7,553 nt of DNA from Deltaproteobacteria bacterium (GCA_019313765.1 JAFDAP010000310.1:1-7553); one strand, 5' to 3'; shown: positions 1-6,752, counted from the first letter of the stretch. Numbers and translations: made by a program. Notes: generated by a model from the sequence alone, not told the origin.

Positions 1-2
1 TG

Positions 3-1208
3 GACGAGGAAGTGCGTGTGCTCTATGATTTAAACCAGAAAAAAGTAGAATCCCTCATTGAGTCCGGCACAAGGCCCCCTTGTTTTGAGATGGCCGGGCC
101 GAGGAAGAATATCTACTTTGATCCCTCCAAACTCAAGTGTGGGATCGTGACGTGCGGAGGCATATGCCCAGGCCTGAACGACGTGATCCGGGCCATAGTG
201 TTATGTCTCTTTTATCATTATAATGTCCAGACAGTGTTCGGATTCCGGTATGGTTATGAGGGTCTTTCGCCCAAGTACCGTCACACTCCGATAGAGCTGA
301 ACCCCCGGAGGGTGACGGACATACATCAAAGCGGAGGCACCATCTTGGGTTCATCCCGCGGGCCTCAAGACGTCTCCGAGATGGTCGATACTTTAGAACG
401 TATGAACGTGGGTATCCTGTTTGCAATCGGGGGAGACGGGACCCTTCAAGGGGCCGAGGCAATTTCGGAGGAAATCGGCAGGCGCGGGCTCAAAATAAGC
501 GTGATTGGGATCCCAAAGACCATTGACAACGACATTTCATATATGAGTAAGTCCTTTGGTTTTGAGACCGCTGTCGGGGAGTCCAGGTCCGCGATCTACA
601 GCGCACACATGGAGGCCGTGGGTGCAAGAAACGGCATCGGCCTGGTGAAGCTCATGGGCCGTAATTCCGGATTCATCGCGGCCAATGCAACCCTGGCCAA
701 TGCCGAGGTCAACTTTTGTCTGGTGCCGGAGGTCCCTTTCAGCCTCGATTCTTTTCTAAAGGCGCTGAAGGAGAGGCTGGAAAAAAGGGGGCATGCGGTT
801 ATAGTAACGGCCGAGGGGGCCGGACAGGATCTTATGGAGGAAACGCACGGCCGGGACAAATCCGGCAACATCCGCCTTGAGGACATCGGCCTGTTCCTGA
901 AAAGCAAGATTAATGATTACATGAAACAGGCGGGAATCGACTCTACGCTGAAATTTATTGATCCAAGCTACATGATCCGCAGTATGCCTGCAAACCCGCA
1001 CGATTCGGTTTTCTGCCTGCTCTTAGGCCATAACGCGGTCCATGCGGGCATGGCCGGCAGGACAAATATGGTGGTGGGATACTGGAGCGGTGAGTATACC
1101 CATGTGCCCATTCATTTAGCCGTGTCTAAGCGCAAGCAGATCGATCCGAATGGCAGGTTATGGAGCAGCGTCTTAGCCTCTACAGGACAGCCGAAAGAGA
1201 TGAGATAA
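3..1208 (+). CDS. pfkA: 6-phosphofructokinase, Treponema/trypanosome-type (5' end outside window)
   Basis: Cytosolic phosphofructokinase: phosphorylates fructose 6-phosphate to fructose 1,6-bisphosphate. Numbered from the GTG at 12, visible motifs are GGICPGLN (49-56), GGDGT (140-144), PKTIDND (168-174), MGRNSG (215-220), PEVPF (239-243), AEGAGQ (268-272 region), DPSYMIRS (317-324) and a C-terminal HAGMAGRTN (344-352). Gly143 sits where ATP-dependent enzymes have Gly and PPi-dependent ones have Asp; Lys169 is the residue usual in PPi-type enzymes. That mixture is known from the ATP-using trypanosome and plant branch, so ATP is the likelier donor (inference). The reading frame stays open to the window edge, and the residues before the GTG (DEE, then VRVLYD) look like the usual N-terminal lead-in of this family. 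The GTG is therefore probably an internal Val codon and the real start lies upstream. The stop is TAA at 1206-1208. The 3' neighbour is a repeat-rich spacer, so cotranscription with nnr is doubtful. Confidence 0.93.
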   Translation, partial: DEEVRVLYDLNQKKVESLIESGTRPPCFEMAGPRKNIYFDPSKLKCGIVTCGGICPGLNDVIRAIVLCLFYHYNVQTVFGFRYGYEGLSPKYRHTPIELNPRRVTDIHQSGGTILGSSRGPQDVSEMVDTLERMNVGILFAIGGDGTLQGAEAISEEIGRRGLKISVIGIPKTIDNDISYMSKSFGFETAVGESRSAIYSAHMEAVGARNGIGLVKLMGRNSGFIAANATLANAEVNFCLVPEVPFSLDSFLKALKERLEKRGHAVIVTAEGAGQDLMEETHGRDKSGNIRLEDIGLFLKSKINDYMKQAGIDSTLKFIDPSYMIRSMPANPHDSVFCLLLGHNAVHAGMAGRTNMVVGYWSGEYTHVPIHLAVSKRKQIDPNGRLWSSVLASTGQPKEMR

Positions 1209-1212
1209 GAGC

Positions 1213-1229
1213 ACTCTCTGTTTGAGAGT
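1213..1229 (+). terminator. weak hairpin just after pfk stop
   Basis: ACTCTC at 1213-1218 pairs with GAGAGT at 1224-1229 across a five-base loop, starting five bases after the pfk stop codon. The position suits a transcription terminator, but the stem is short and no T-run follows, so it could equally be only a 3'-end stabilising hairpin or chance. Confidence 0.25.
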
Positions 1230-1250
1230 CTACAATATATGGCGTTTAAG

Positions 1251-1430
1251 AAAATGATTTGAGTGTAACTTTTTCGAGTGTATTCTCTCTAATAGCGTAG
1301 CGCAGGGCTTTAGACCTGCATCAAAATGGCAGGGCTTTAGACCTGCATCAAAATGGCAGAGCTTTAGACCTGCATCAAAATGGCAGAGCTAAAGCTCTGC
1401 GCTACGAAAAAAGGTTACTCAAATGATTTT
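1251..1430. repeat. nested inverted-repeat element enclosing 27-bp tandem repeats
   Basis: Outer arms 1251-1276 and 1405-1430 are imperfect inverted repeats; 20 of 26 positions pair without gaps. Inner arms 1296-1311 and 1391-1406 pair over 16 positions with a single G/T mismatch, which would be a G-U pair in RNA. Between the inner arms lies the 27-bp tandem array described separately. The whole could fold into a long stem. It resembles a small non-coding palindromic element (MITE- or REP-like); no transposase and no clear target-site duplication are visible. It accounts for about half of the 374-base gap between pfk and nnr. No open frame with a coding look lies in it. Confidence 0.7.
1302..1390. 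repeat. 27-bp direct tandem repeat, three full copies plus 8 bases
   Basis: Copies begin at 1302, 1329, 1356 and 1383 (the last partial). Units 1 and 2 start GCAGGGCT and units 3 and 4 start GCAGAGCT; otherwise the full units are identical. Each full unit can form its own small hairpin (GCAG(G)...(C)CTGC). The partial fourth unit forms a perfect 8-bp palindrome with 1393-1400 around a two-base loop. There are no unique spacers between copies, so this is not a CRISPR array. Confidence 0.9.
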
Positions 1431-1494
1431 GTAGGGGCGTCCCGCGCTACGCGGGACTGTGCCCCATTAAGGGCAGGCCAAGGCCTGCCCCTAC
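1431..1494. repeat. second palindromic element with two strong hairpins
   Basis: Outer arms GTAGGGGC (1431-1438) and GCCCCTAC (1487-1494) are perfect inverted repeats. Inside are two compact hairpins: GTCCCGCG (1439-1446) with CGCGGGAC (1450-1457) around CTA, and GGGCAGGCC (1471-1479) with GGCCTGCCC (1482-1490) around AA. GGGGC at 1434-1438 can also pair with GCCCC at 1461-1465, extending the first hairpin. The outer and inner pairings compete for 1487-1490, so alternative folds exist. From memory, elements beginning GTAGGGGC and ending GCCCCTAC are common intergenic repeats in anaerobe genomes. They could act as transcript-end structures between pfk and nnr, although no T-run follows. Confidence 0.75.
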
Positions 1495-1571
1495 CGAAAA
1501 ACTACTACGCTAAAGTATTACAAAGTACTTAACTGATCGCTGAAAGCTTCATTTTTTATTTAAATCTTGCC

Positions 1572-1578
1572 GGAGGTG
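1572..1578 (+). promoter_or_regulatory. strong ribosome binding site of nnr
   Basis: GGAGGTG lies with GGAGG ending six bases before the ATG at 1583. It is a near-perfect Shine-Dalgarno sequence and fixes the nnr start. No convincing -35/-10 pair was recognised in the AT-rich stretch 1495-1571. Confidence 0.85.
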
Positions 1579-1582
1579 AAAG

Positions 1583-3196
1583 ATGAAAGTAAGCAGGGTC
1601 TTTGAGATGAGGGAACTGGACGGGACGGCCATAGAAAAATACGGAATAAAGGACGAACTCCTGATGGAGAACGCGGGAGAAGCTGTCTACTTCGTCATAC
1701 ACAAGGAATTCGGCATAAAAGATAAAAAATTCGTGGTGTTCTGCGGCATCGGCAATAACGGGGGTGACGGGTTTGTGATCGCCAGGAAGATCCATTCAAA
1801 TGGCGGAAATGTCAGGGTCTATATCTTAGGCGATCCCGCCAAATTCAGGGGGGCTGCCAGATTGAACCTGGACATTGCATCCGCACTGCCCATTGAGATG
1901 AAACAGGTTGAATCGGTTGAATCCGTGAAAACAGAGGTGCTGCATGCGGATGCTGTAGTGGACGCCATATTCGGTACGGGCCTTGCGCGGGATGTAGGGG
2001 GCCTGTATGCGGACGTTATAGAACTCATAAATGAATCCGGGAAGACCTTATTCAGCGTGGATATACCGTCCGGGGTCCACGGGGACACGGGTAAGGTCAT
2101 GGGCACGGCCGCAAACGCGGATTATACCGTCACCTTCGGCCTTCCTAAGATCGGTAATATGCTTTATCCGGGATACGAGCTGTGCGGAAGGTTATATGTC
2201 ACACATATCTCTTTCCCCCCTTCCATGTACAACACTGATGCCATGAAAGTGGAGGTCAACCATCCTCCGGGCCTTCCGCCCAGGGATAAAAGCGGTCATA
2301 AAGGGAAGTTCGGAAGCGTCCTGTTTGTGGCAGGGGCTTCCGGCTACTTTGGGGCCCCCTATTTTGCGTCCCTGTCCTTTCTAAAGGCCGGTGGTGGTTA
2401 TTCCCGTCTTGCCGCACCCGAATCCATTACACCGTTTATTGCCAATAAGGGAAGCGAGATTGTCTTTATCCCACAGAAGGAGACAACCTCTGGTAGCATC
2501 TCCCTTGAAAATAAGGCTGCATTATTGGAGCTGTCAGGGAAAATGGATATGGTGGTCTTAGGTCCCGGTTTATCCCTGGACAGGGAAACCCGGCAGTTGG
2601 CAAAGGAACTGGCTAAGGAGATTGAAAAACCGTTGCTCATAGACGGTGACGGCATTACGGCCCTGTGTGAAGACCTGGAAATCATAAAACAGAGAAAAGC
2701 GGAAACCATCCTGACACCTCATTTAGGCGAGATGTCCAGAATAACAGAAATGAGTGTCAGCGAAATAGACCTGAATAAAATAGATGTTCTCCAGCGCACT
2801 GCAAAAGATTTAAATGCAACCATTGTCCTGAAAGGCGCCCATTCGCTGATAGGTTTCCCTGATGAAAGGGTTTTTATCAATATGACCGGGAATTCCGGTA
2901 TGGGAACAGCAGGTTCCGGTGACGTCCTGACCGGAACCATTGCCGCCATGTTCTGCTTGGGACTGTCGACCGGAACCATTGCCGCCATGTTCTGCTTGGG
3001 ACTGTCCGTTCAGGACGCTGCAAGAAAAGGCGTTTTCATTCATGGATTTGCCGGAGACCTGGCAGCCGAAGATGAAGGGGAAGACGGAATCACGGCCCAG
3101 GACGTACTGGACTATCTCCCCCTTGCCATGAAGATGGACAGGGAAGGTCTTGATGAAGCCTTTAAAGACCGGTACGCGGGGGCACAAGTTGTGTAG
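1583..3196 (+). CDS. nnr: bifunctional NAD(P)H-hydrate epimerase / ADP-dependent NAD(P)H-hydrate dehydratase
   Basis: Repairs damaged NAD(P)H hydrates in the cytosol: the N-terminal domain interconverts the R and S epimers and the C-terminal domain dehydrates the S form, using ADP in bacteria. Of 537 residues, about 1-220 form the YjeF-N epimerase: NNGGDG at 58-63, DAIFGTGL at 127-134, SVDIPSGV at 158-165. About 235-515 form the ribokinase-like dehydratase: HKGKFG (239-244), LGPGL (326-330), IDGDGI (353-358), LTPHLGEM (377-384), LKGAHSLI (416-423) and the nucleotide-site motif GTAGSGDVL (441-449), with Asp447 the expected catalytic Asp. Oddity: immediately after it, 13 residues (450-462, TGTIAAMFCLGLS) are repeated exactly at 463-475, a 39-bp tandem duplication. 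The family has only one such helix here, so the dehydratase half may be disturbed; the epimerase half is untouched. Start is set by the strong ribosome binding site. The next gene begins 86 bases on. Confidence 0.95.
   Translation: MKVSRVFEMRELDGTAIEKYGIKDELLMENAGEAVYFVIHKEFGIKDKKFVVFCGIGNNGGDGFVIARKIHSNGGNVRVYILGDPAKFRGAARLNLDIASALPIEMKQVESVESVKTEVLHADAVVDAIFGTGLARDVGGLYADVIELINESGKTLFSVDIPSGVHGDTGKVMGTAANADYTVTFGLPKIGNMLYPGYELCGRLYVTHISFPPSMYNTDAMKVEVNHPPGLPPRDKSGHKGKFGSVLFVAGASGYFGAPYFASLSFLKAGGGYSRLAAPESITPFIANKGSEIVFIPQKETTSGSISLENKAALLELSGKMDMVVLGPGLSLDRETRQLAKELAKEIEKPLLIDGDGITALCEDLEIIKQRKAETILTPHLGEMSRITEMSVSEIDLNKIDVLQRTAKDLNATIVLKGAHSLIGFPDERVFINMTGNSGMGTAGSGDVLTGTIAAMFCLGLSTGTIAAMFCLGLSVQDAARKGVFIHGFAGDLAAEDEGEDGITAQDVLDYLPLAMKMDREGLDEAFKDRYAGAQVV
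2930..3007 (+). repeat. 39-bp in-frame tandem duplication inside nnr
   Basis: Bases 2930-2968 and 2969-3007 are identical except for the last base (G versus C). The change is synonymous (TCG/TCC, both Ser), so the 13 encoded residues are exactly repeated. The near identity at DNA level points to a recent slippage or unequal-crossover event, or an assembly artefact. Confidence 0.97.
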
Positions 3197-3211
3197 GAAA
3201 GGAGCGAGTAA

Positions 3212-3271
3212 CTTCTCAAAAAGTTCGGGTATAACCATCTTCATGGGGGTTCGGACTCCCCGACTGAGAAG
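3212..3271. repeat. imperfect stem-loop in the nnr-yqeB gap
   Basis: CTTCTCA (3212-3218) and TGAGAAG (3265-3271) are a perfect 7-bp inverted repeat enclosing a second small hairpin, GGGG (3245-3248) with CCCC (3258-3261). It lies after the nnr stop and ends 11 bases before the probable yqeB ATG. It may be a transcript-end or leader structure; no T-run follows. The inner part looks superficially like a tRNA T-arm, but the rest does not fold as a tRNA. Confidence 0.35.
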
Positions 3272-3282
3272 ATACAAAATAA

Positions 3283-4082
3283 ATGAAAAAAACAACCAGA
3301 CTATCGGACATCAGGGTTTGCGTAAAAGGCGGCGGGGACATCGCTTCAGGCGTGGCCTGGAGGCTCCATCAATGCGGGCTAAGGGTATTCATCACCCTAT
3401 GGCGGTTCGACGAAAGGTGTCCTTCTGTGAGGCAATCTATGATGGACACGCCGCGGTAGAAGGTGTGGAAGGGTTGCTGATTCAAAAGGCCGGTGATGTC
3501 TATTCTGTATGGGATCGGGGAAAAATACCGGTTCTTGCAGATCCCGAATGTGAGGCTAAGCATGTCATCAGGCCTGACGTGATCGTTGATGCCATTCTTG
3601 CCAAGAAAAACATGGGGACTTCCATGACCGATGCTCCCCTGGTTATTGCCTTAGGCCCCGGCTTTGAGGCGGGAAGGGACGCACATTTTGTAGTGGAAAC
3701 CAACAGGGGCCATTACCTTGGCCGCCTTGTGGATACGGGCTCAGCAGAACCTGATACCGGCATACCGGGACCCGTGCAGGGCATTACCTTTGACCGGGTC
3801 CTCAGAGCGCCCGCCGACGGCCTTTGGGAAAGCAAAATAGATATCGGAAATCCTGTGAGAAAAGCAGACATCATCGGATCCGTGGCAGGGACGCCGGCGA
3901 AGGCCCTCATTGACGGCGTGCTCAGGGGAATGATCCGGCCAGGTATTACCGTCAAGACAGGAGACAAAATCGGCGATATAGACCCGAGGGGCAAAAAGGA
4001 GTATTGCTATTCCATCTCGGAAAAGGCACTGGCCATTGGCGGTGGTGTCCTGGAAGGTATCTTGCGGTTTTTTAGAAATTAA
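3283..4082 (+). pseudogene. yqeB: YqeB/EF2563-family selenium-dependent molybdenum hydroxylase accessory protein, frameshifted
   Basis: The family is linked by gene context to maturation of selenium-dependent molybdenum hydroxylases; its biochemical role is not settled. From the ATG at 3283 the frame gives an N-terminus typical of the family, with a Rossmann-like KGGGDIASGVAWRLH and then GLRVFIT, ending at about 3396. The rest of the family sequence continues in another frame: PMAVRRKVSFCEAIYDG, DAILAKKN, ALGPGFEAGRDAHFV, ETNRGHYLG, GIPGPVQG, a lipoyl-like APADG...GNPVRKAD, KIGDIDPRG and AIGGGVLEG, stopping at 4082. Family members have about four residues (Glu plus three) between the Thr and Pro that abut here, so a deletion of roughly 10 or 13 bases (1 mod 3) fits. 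The 3283 frame stops at 3457-3459. An open frame starting at 3150 covers the C-terminal part, but its first 75-80 residues are basic, unlike the family, and overlap nnr, so they are not a real N-terminus. Unlike E. coli YqeB, no XdhC domain is fused. A sequencing error is possible. Confidence 0.85.
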
Positions 4083-5470
4083 TTGCCGGTTTCGGAGTCT
4101 TTAGAAAGTCTGCGAACCAGGGTCATGGCAAAATTCTTGAAAAAGAGGAACTGGATTGACTTTGACAACCTTTCCATGAAAGTAGGGTTGATTTCCATGA
4201 GGATGCAATCCGTATCAGCTACAACCGTAGCGAAGCGGGCCTGGCCCGCAATATAGGCCATCTCTCCAAAACACTCTCCATCGCCAATAAGCGCGATCTC
4301 TTCATCACCCTTCATGATTTTGAGCTTCCCGCTTAGGACAACAAAAAAAGTATCCGAGATCTCCCCCTCGGACACGACGACTTTGCCAACCGGAATTTTA
4401 ATAATACTATTTGCTGAGACCAGTTCATTGACCTGCTCCCTGGTGAAATTGTGAAAGAACGGGACATGGTGCACATAATCCACAATTTCACTGGTCTCTT
4501 CATCCTTAACAATCCCCCTTAAACCCCTTAAGGCCACCCTCAGTTCATCGGCAAAGGCCATGCAGCTCTGATACCGTTCCTTTATGTCCTTGGCCAATGC
4601 CTTTCGGATAATCTGTTCTAAGATTTCAGGAATTTCCGGTCTTATTCTTAGCATGGATTCCGGTTCTTTATTTATGGTCTTGTACATGATGACGAAGCTG
4701 TTGTCACCCGAGAAGGCCCTTTCACCCGTCAGAAGCTCGTACAAAACACATCCCAACGAAAATATATCGCTCTGGTTTCCCACAATACTGTCTTCCGCCT
4801 GTTCGGGAGACATGTAACTGGGGGTCCCGATAACACCCAGTTCCGCGGTCTTTCCAATCATCTGGGCAATACCGAAATCAGTGATTTTTATGGCACCGTC
4901 CTTGTTCAGCATAATATTTGAAGGCTTGATGTCCTTGTGGATAACACCCTGTTTATGGGCATAGTCGAGGGCATTGCATGCACTGAAGACGATTTCCACG
5001 GCCTTGCTCATGGGCAATAGGTCATCCATGTGGCAGAATTTCTTAAGGGTGGGCCCCTCTATATACTCCAGGGTCAAATAGCAAAAATCCTTGTAAACAT
5101 CCGCATCATAGATTGCGACGATATTGGGGTGATTCAGCCGGCCTGAGGATTGGGCCTCCACAAAAAATCTCGCGCGACCTCTATCCGAAGTCGGCTGTGA
5201 CATCTTAATGGCCACATACCTCTTGATATAGCGGTCCTTTCCCAAATAGACGGCGGCCGCGCCGCCCTCCCCTAACTTGCGTATGATTTCATACCGTCCA
5301 ACATTTTTTAAATCTGCAAGGCCGGCTATAAATTCTTCATCAAAAGGAGTCTTTGACACTATTATCTTCCCCTGTACCCTGTAATTCCATGCATGATAGT
5401 GATCCAGATCTTGTAAATAGCTATAGGAATAGATTTTTTTTTGCGTGTCAAGAGAAAACTCATGTTTCAT
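4079..5470 (-). CDS. Ser/Thr protein kinase with C-terminal cyclic-nucleotide-binding domain
   Basis: Predicted soluble signalling kinase of 463 residues; no membrane segment seen. Residues 1-59 match no domain I recognise. The kinase domain, about 60-315, has the Gly loop LGEGGAAAVY (66-75), VAIK with Lys89, Glu105 of helix C, catalytic loop HKDIKPSN (178-185; Asp180, Lys182, Asn185), DFG (198-200), GTPSYMSPEQ (215-224) and DIFSLG (235-240). All catalytic residues are present, but HRD is HKD, i.e. a non-RD kinase, so activation may not follow the usual loop-phosphorylation rule (inference). A cNMP-binding domain spans about 335-450, with the phosphate cassette FGEMAYIAGQARFAT (401-415) matching the PKA regulatory-subunit spacing exactly: Glu403 and Arg412 are the ligand contacts. 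Phe413 replaces the Ala/Thr that separates cAMP from cGMP preference, so the ligand is unclear. Kinase-then-sensor order is the reverse of eukaryotic PKG. GGGAG nine bases before the ATG supports the start. Its stop codon overlaps the yqeB stop by four bases, tail to tail. Confidence 0.93.
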   Translation of the reverse strand: MKHEFSLDTQKKIYSYSYLQDLDHYHAWNYRVQGKIIVSKTPFDEEFIAGLADLKNVGRYEIIRKLGEGGAAAVYLGKDRYIKRYVAIKMSQPTSDRGRARFFVEAQSSGRLNHPNIVAIYDADVYKDFCYLTLEYIEGPTLKKFCHMDDLLPMSKAVEIVFSACNALDYAHKQGVIHKDIKPSNIMLNKDGAIKITDFGIAQMIGKTAELGVIGTPSYMSPEQAEDSIVGNQSDIFSLGCVLYELLTGERAFSGDNSFVIMYKTINKEPESMLRIRPEIPEILEQIIRKALAKDIKERYQSCMAFADELRVALRGLRGIVKDEETSEIVDYVHHVPFFHNFTREQVNELVSANSIIKIPVGKVVVSEGEISDTFFVVLSGKLKIMKGDEEIALIGDGECFGEMAYIAGQARFATVVADTDCILMEINPTFMERLSKSIQFLFFKNFAMTLVRRLSKDSETGN

Positions 5471-5492
5471 CGCTGCTTCAAACTCCCTTTCC

Positions 5493-5521
5493 TTGACAGT
5501 ATTGAGGCCATTTCCTATAGT
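5493..5521 (+). promoter_or_regulatory. sigma70-type promoter for the acyl-CoA racemase gene
   Basis: TTGACA (5493-5498) is a perfect -35 box, followed by exactly 17 bases and TATAGT (5516-5521), one mismatch from the -10 consensus. Transcription would start near 5528, giving a leader of about 85 bases before the ATG at 5613. It lies in the divergent spacer between the kinase and racemase genes. I saw no equally clear promoter for the kinase on the other strand. Confidence 0.7.
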
Positions 5522-5601
5522 CAGACGATTCTAAATGAGATTTACCTTCTCTGTATGCCTTTTAAAAATGGTAAAGATTTCTTGAATGATTGAAGATAAT
5601 G

Positions 5602-5607
5602 AAGGAG
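5602..5607 (+). promoter_or_regulatory. ribosome binding site choosing the 5613 start
   Basis: AAGGAG ends five bases before the ATG at 5613. The in-frame ATG at 5586 has no comparable site and would add nine residues absent from the family, so 5613 is preferred. Confidence 0.85.
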
Positions 5608-5612
5608 ACAAC

Positions 5613-6752
5613 ATGCGACCACTTACAGGAATCAAGGTAATTGAAATGGCGGGTCTGGCCCCGTCCCCCTATTGCGGAATGCTGCTTTCCGACTTTGGGG
5701 CCGAGGTGGTGATTGTGGACAGATTATCAAAGGGCGGGCCGGAGATCCCCAACGTCATGCCTAAAAACCCTTTTGACCGGGGAAAGCGATCCATGCGGGT
5801 CAACCTGAAAACCGGTGAGGGTGTCGAGATCGTTCGACGGATGATTAAGGATTGCGATGTGCTCTTGGAACCCTACCGGCCCGGGGTCATGGAGTCATTA
5901 GGTCTCGGACCGGAAGAGGCATTGAAGTTAAACCCGGAACTTATTTATGCCCGTCTCACGGGCTGGGGACAAAACGGCCCTTATGCTAACATGGCGGGTC
6001 ACGATATCAACTACATTGCCCTGTCGGGGGCACTTTCCCTTTTTAAACGCAAGGGAGAAAAACCGCTCCCGCCCTGCAACCTTTTGGGCGATTTTGCAGG
6101 GGGCGGCATGCTGTGCGCCATGGGTATCCTGCTTGCATTGATCGAAAGAAACAACTCCGGCAAGGGACAGGTGGTGGATGCGGCCATGGTGGACGGCGCG
6201 GCCAACTTAGCCGTGATGTTCTACGGCCTGCTTGCCAACCATCTCATGACCCTTGATATTGGCACCAATATGCTGGATTCCGGGGCCCACTATTACCAGA
6301 CCTATGAAACGGCCGACGGCAAGTTTATGGCCGTGGGCGCAATAGAGGGAAAGTTTTACGCAGAATTGCTTGAGGGTCTCGGGATCGATCCGTCCTCGCT
6401 TCCCCATCAAAATGACATGCAAAAATGGCCGGAAATGGCCGTCCATTTTTCCGAAGTCTTTAAGACAAAGACCCGGGGTGAATGGTCCGCGATCTTTGAT
6501 GGGAAAGACGCGTGTGTTGCCCCTGTCCTGGGATTGGATGAGGTAAGCCGGCATCCCCATAACCGGGAAAGGGGACTGATAATAGACATCGAAGCCGCGG
6601 CCCAGCCCGCCCCTGCCCCCAGGCTTTCCAGGACACCCGGAAAGGCAGTAAAAGCAGCCGATCCGAGAGGTGCCAATACGCGGGAGATATTGGAGGAGAT
6701 GGGATATTCCAAAGAAGAGATCGATGGCCTTCTCGGTAACGAAATCCATTGA
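5613..6752 (+). CDS. alpha-methylacyl-CoA racemase (CaiB/BaiF CoA-transferase superfamily)
   Basis: Predicted to interconvert the R and S forms of 2-methyl-branched acyl-CoAs, allowing beta-oxidation of branched or methyl-substituted acids in the cytosol. It is 379 residues from the start at 5613, a normal family length. It begins with the family signature (MRPLTGIKVIEMAG, PYCGMLLSDFGAEVV). The three catalytic residues of Mycobacterium tuberculosis racemase (His126, Asp156, Glu241) are matched here by His130 in GHDINY, Asp160 in LGDFAGGG and Glu245 in GAIEGKFY, all with the same offset of four. This favours racemase over true CoA transferase, where a single Asp is catalytic. QVVDAAMVDG and the C-terminal DACVAPVL also fit. 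It has its own promoter and a strong ribosome binding site, runs divergently from the kinase, and ends 28 bases from the convergent mogA stop. No operon partner is visible, so the physiological substrate cannot be read from context. Confidence 0.93.
   Translation: MRPLTGIKVIEMAGLAPSPYCGMLLSDFGAEVVIVDRLSKGGPEIPNVMPKNPFDRGKRSMRVNLKTGEGVEIVRRMIKDCDVLLEPYRPGVMESLGLGPEEALKLNPELIYARLTGWGQNGPYANMAGHDINYIALSGALSLFKRKGEKPLPPCNLLGDFAGGGMLCAMGILLALIERNNSGKGQVVDAAMVDGAANLAVMFYGLLANHLMTLDIGTNMLDSGAHYYQTYETADGKFMAVGAIEGKFYAELLEGLGIDPSSLPHQNDMQKWPEMAVHFSEVFKTKTRGEWSAIFDGKDACVAPVLGLDEVSRHPHNRERGLIIDIEAAAQPAPAPRLSRTPGKAVKAADPRGANTREILEEMGYSKEEIDGLLGNEIH

Noticed and set aside
12..14. GTG as the start codon of pfk
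   Set aside because: The frame is open to the window edge and family-like residues precede the GTG; no ribosome binding site is visible.
1302..1390. Possible CRISPR array
   Set aside because: The 27-bp units follow one another directly with no unique spacers, and no cas genes are present.
3212..3271. tRNA-like shape: 7-bp terminal stem with an inner GGGGGTTCGGACTCCCC that recalls a T-arm
   Set aside because: Only 60 bases, no D-arm or anticodon arm, three extra bases between the T-arm-like part and the stem, and G instead of A at the conserved loop position. Treated as an ordinary stem-loop.
2810..3295. 161-codon open frame on the - strand antisense to nnr
   Set aside because: Its apparent internal repeat is only the reverse complement of the nnr duplication; no family features or ribosome binding site.
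3150..3395. N-terminal extension of yqeB starting at 3150
   Set aside because: Overlaps nnr by 47 bases, is rich in Arg/Lys with no family similarity, and the true family N-terminus is in another frame from 3283.
3387..3399. Programmed ribosomal frameshift joining the two yqeB frames
   Set aside because: No slippery heptamer at the junction, and conserved residues are missing there, so a deletion is the better explanation.
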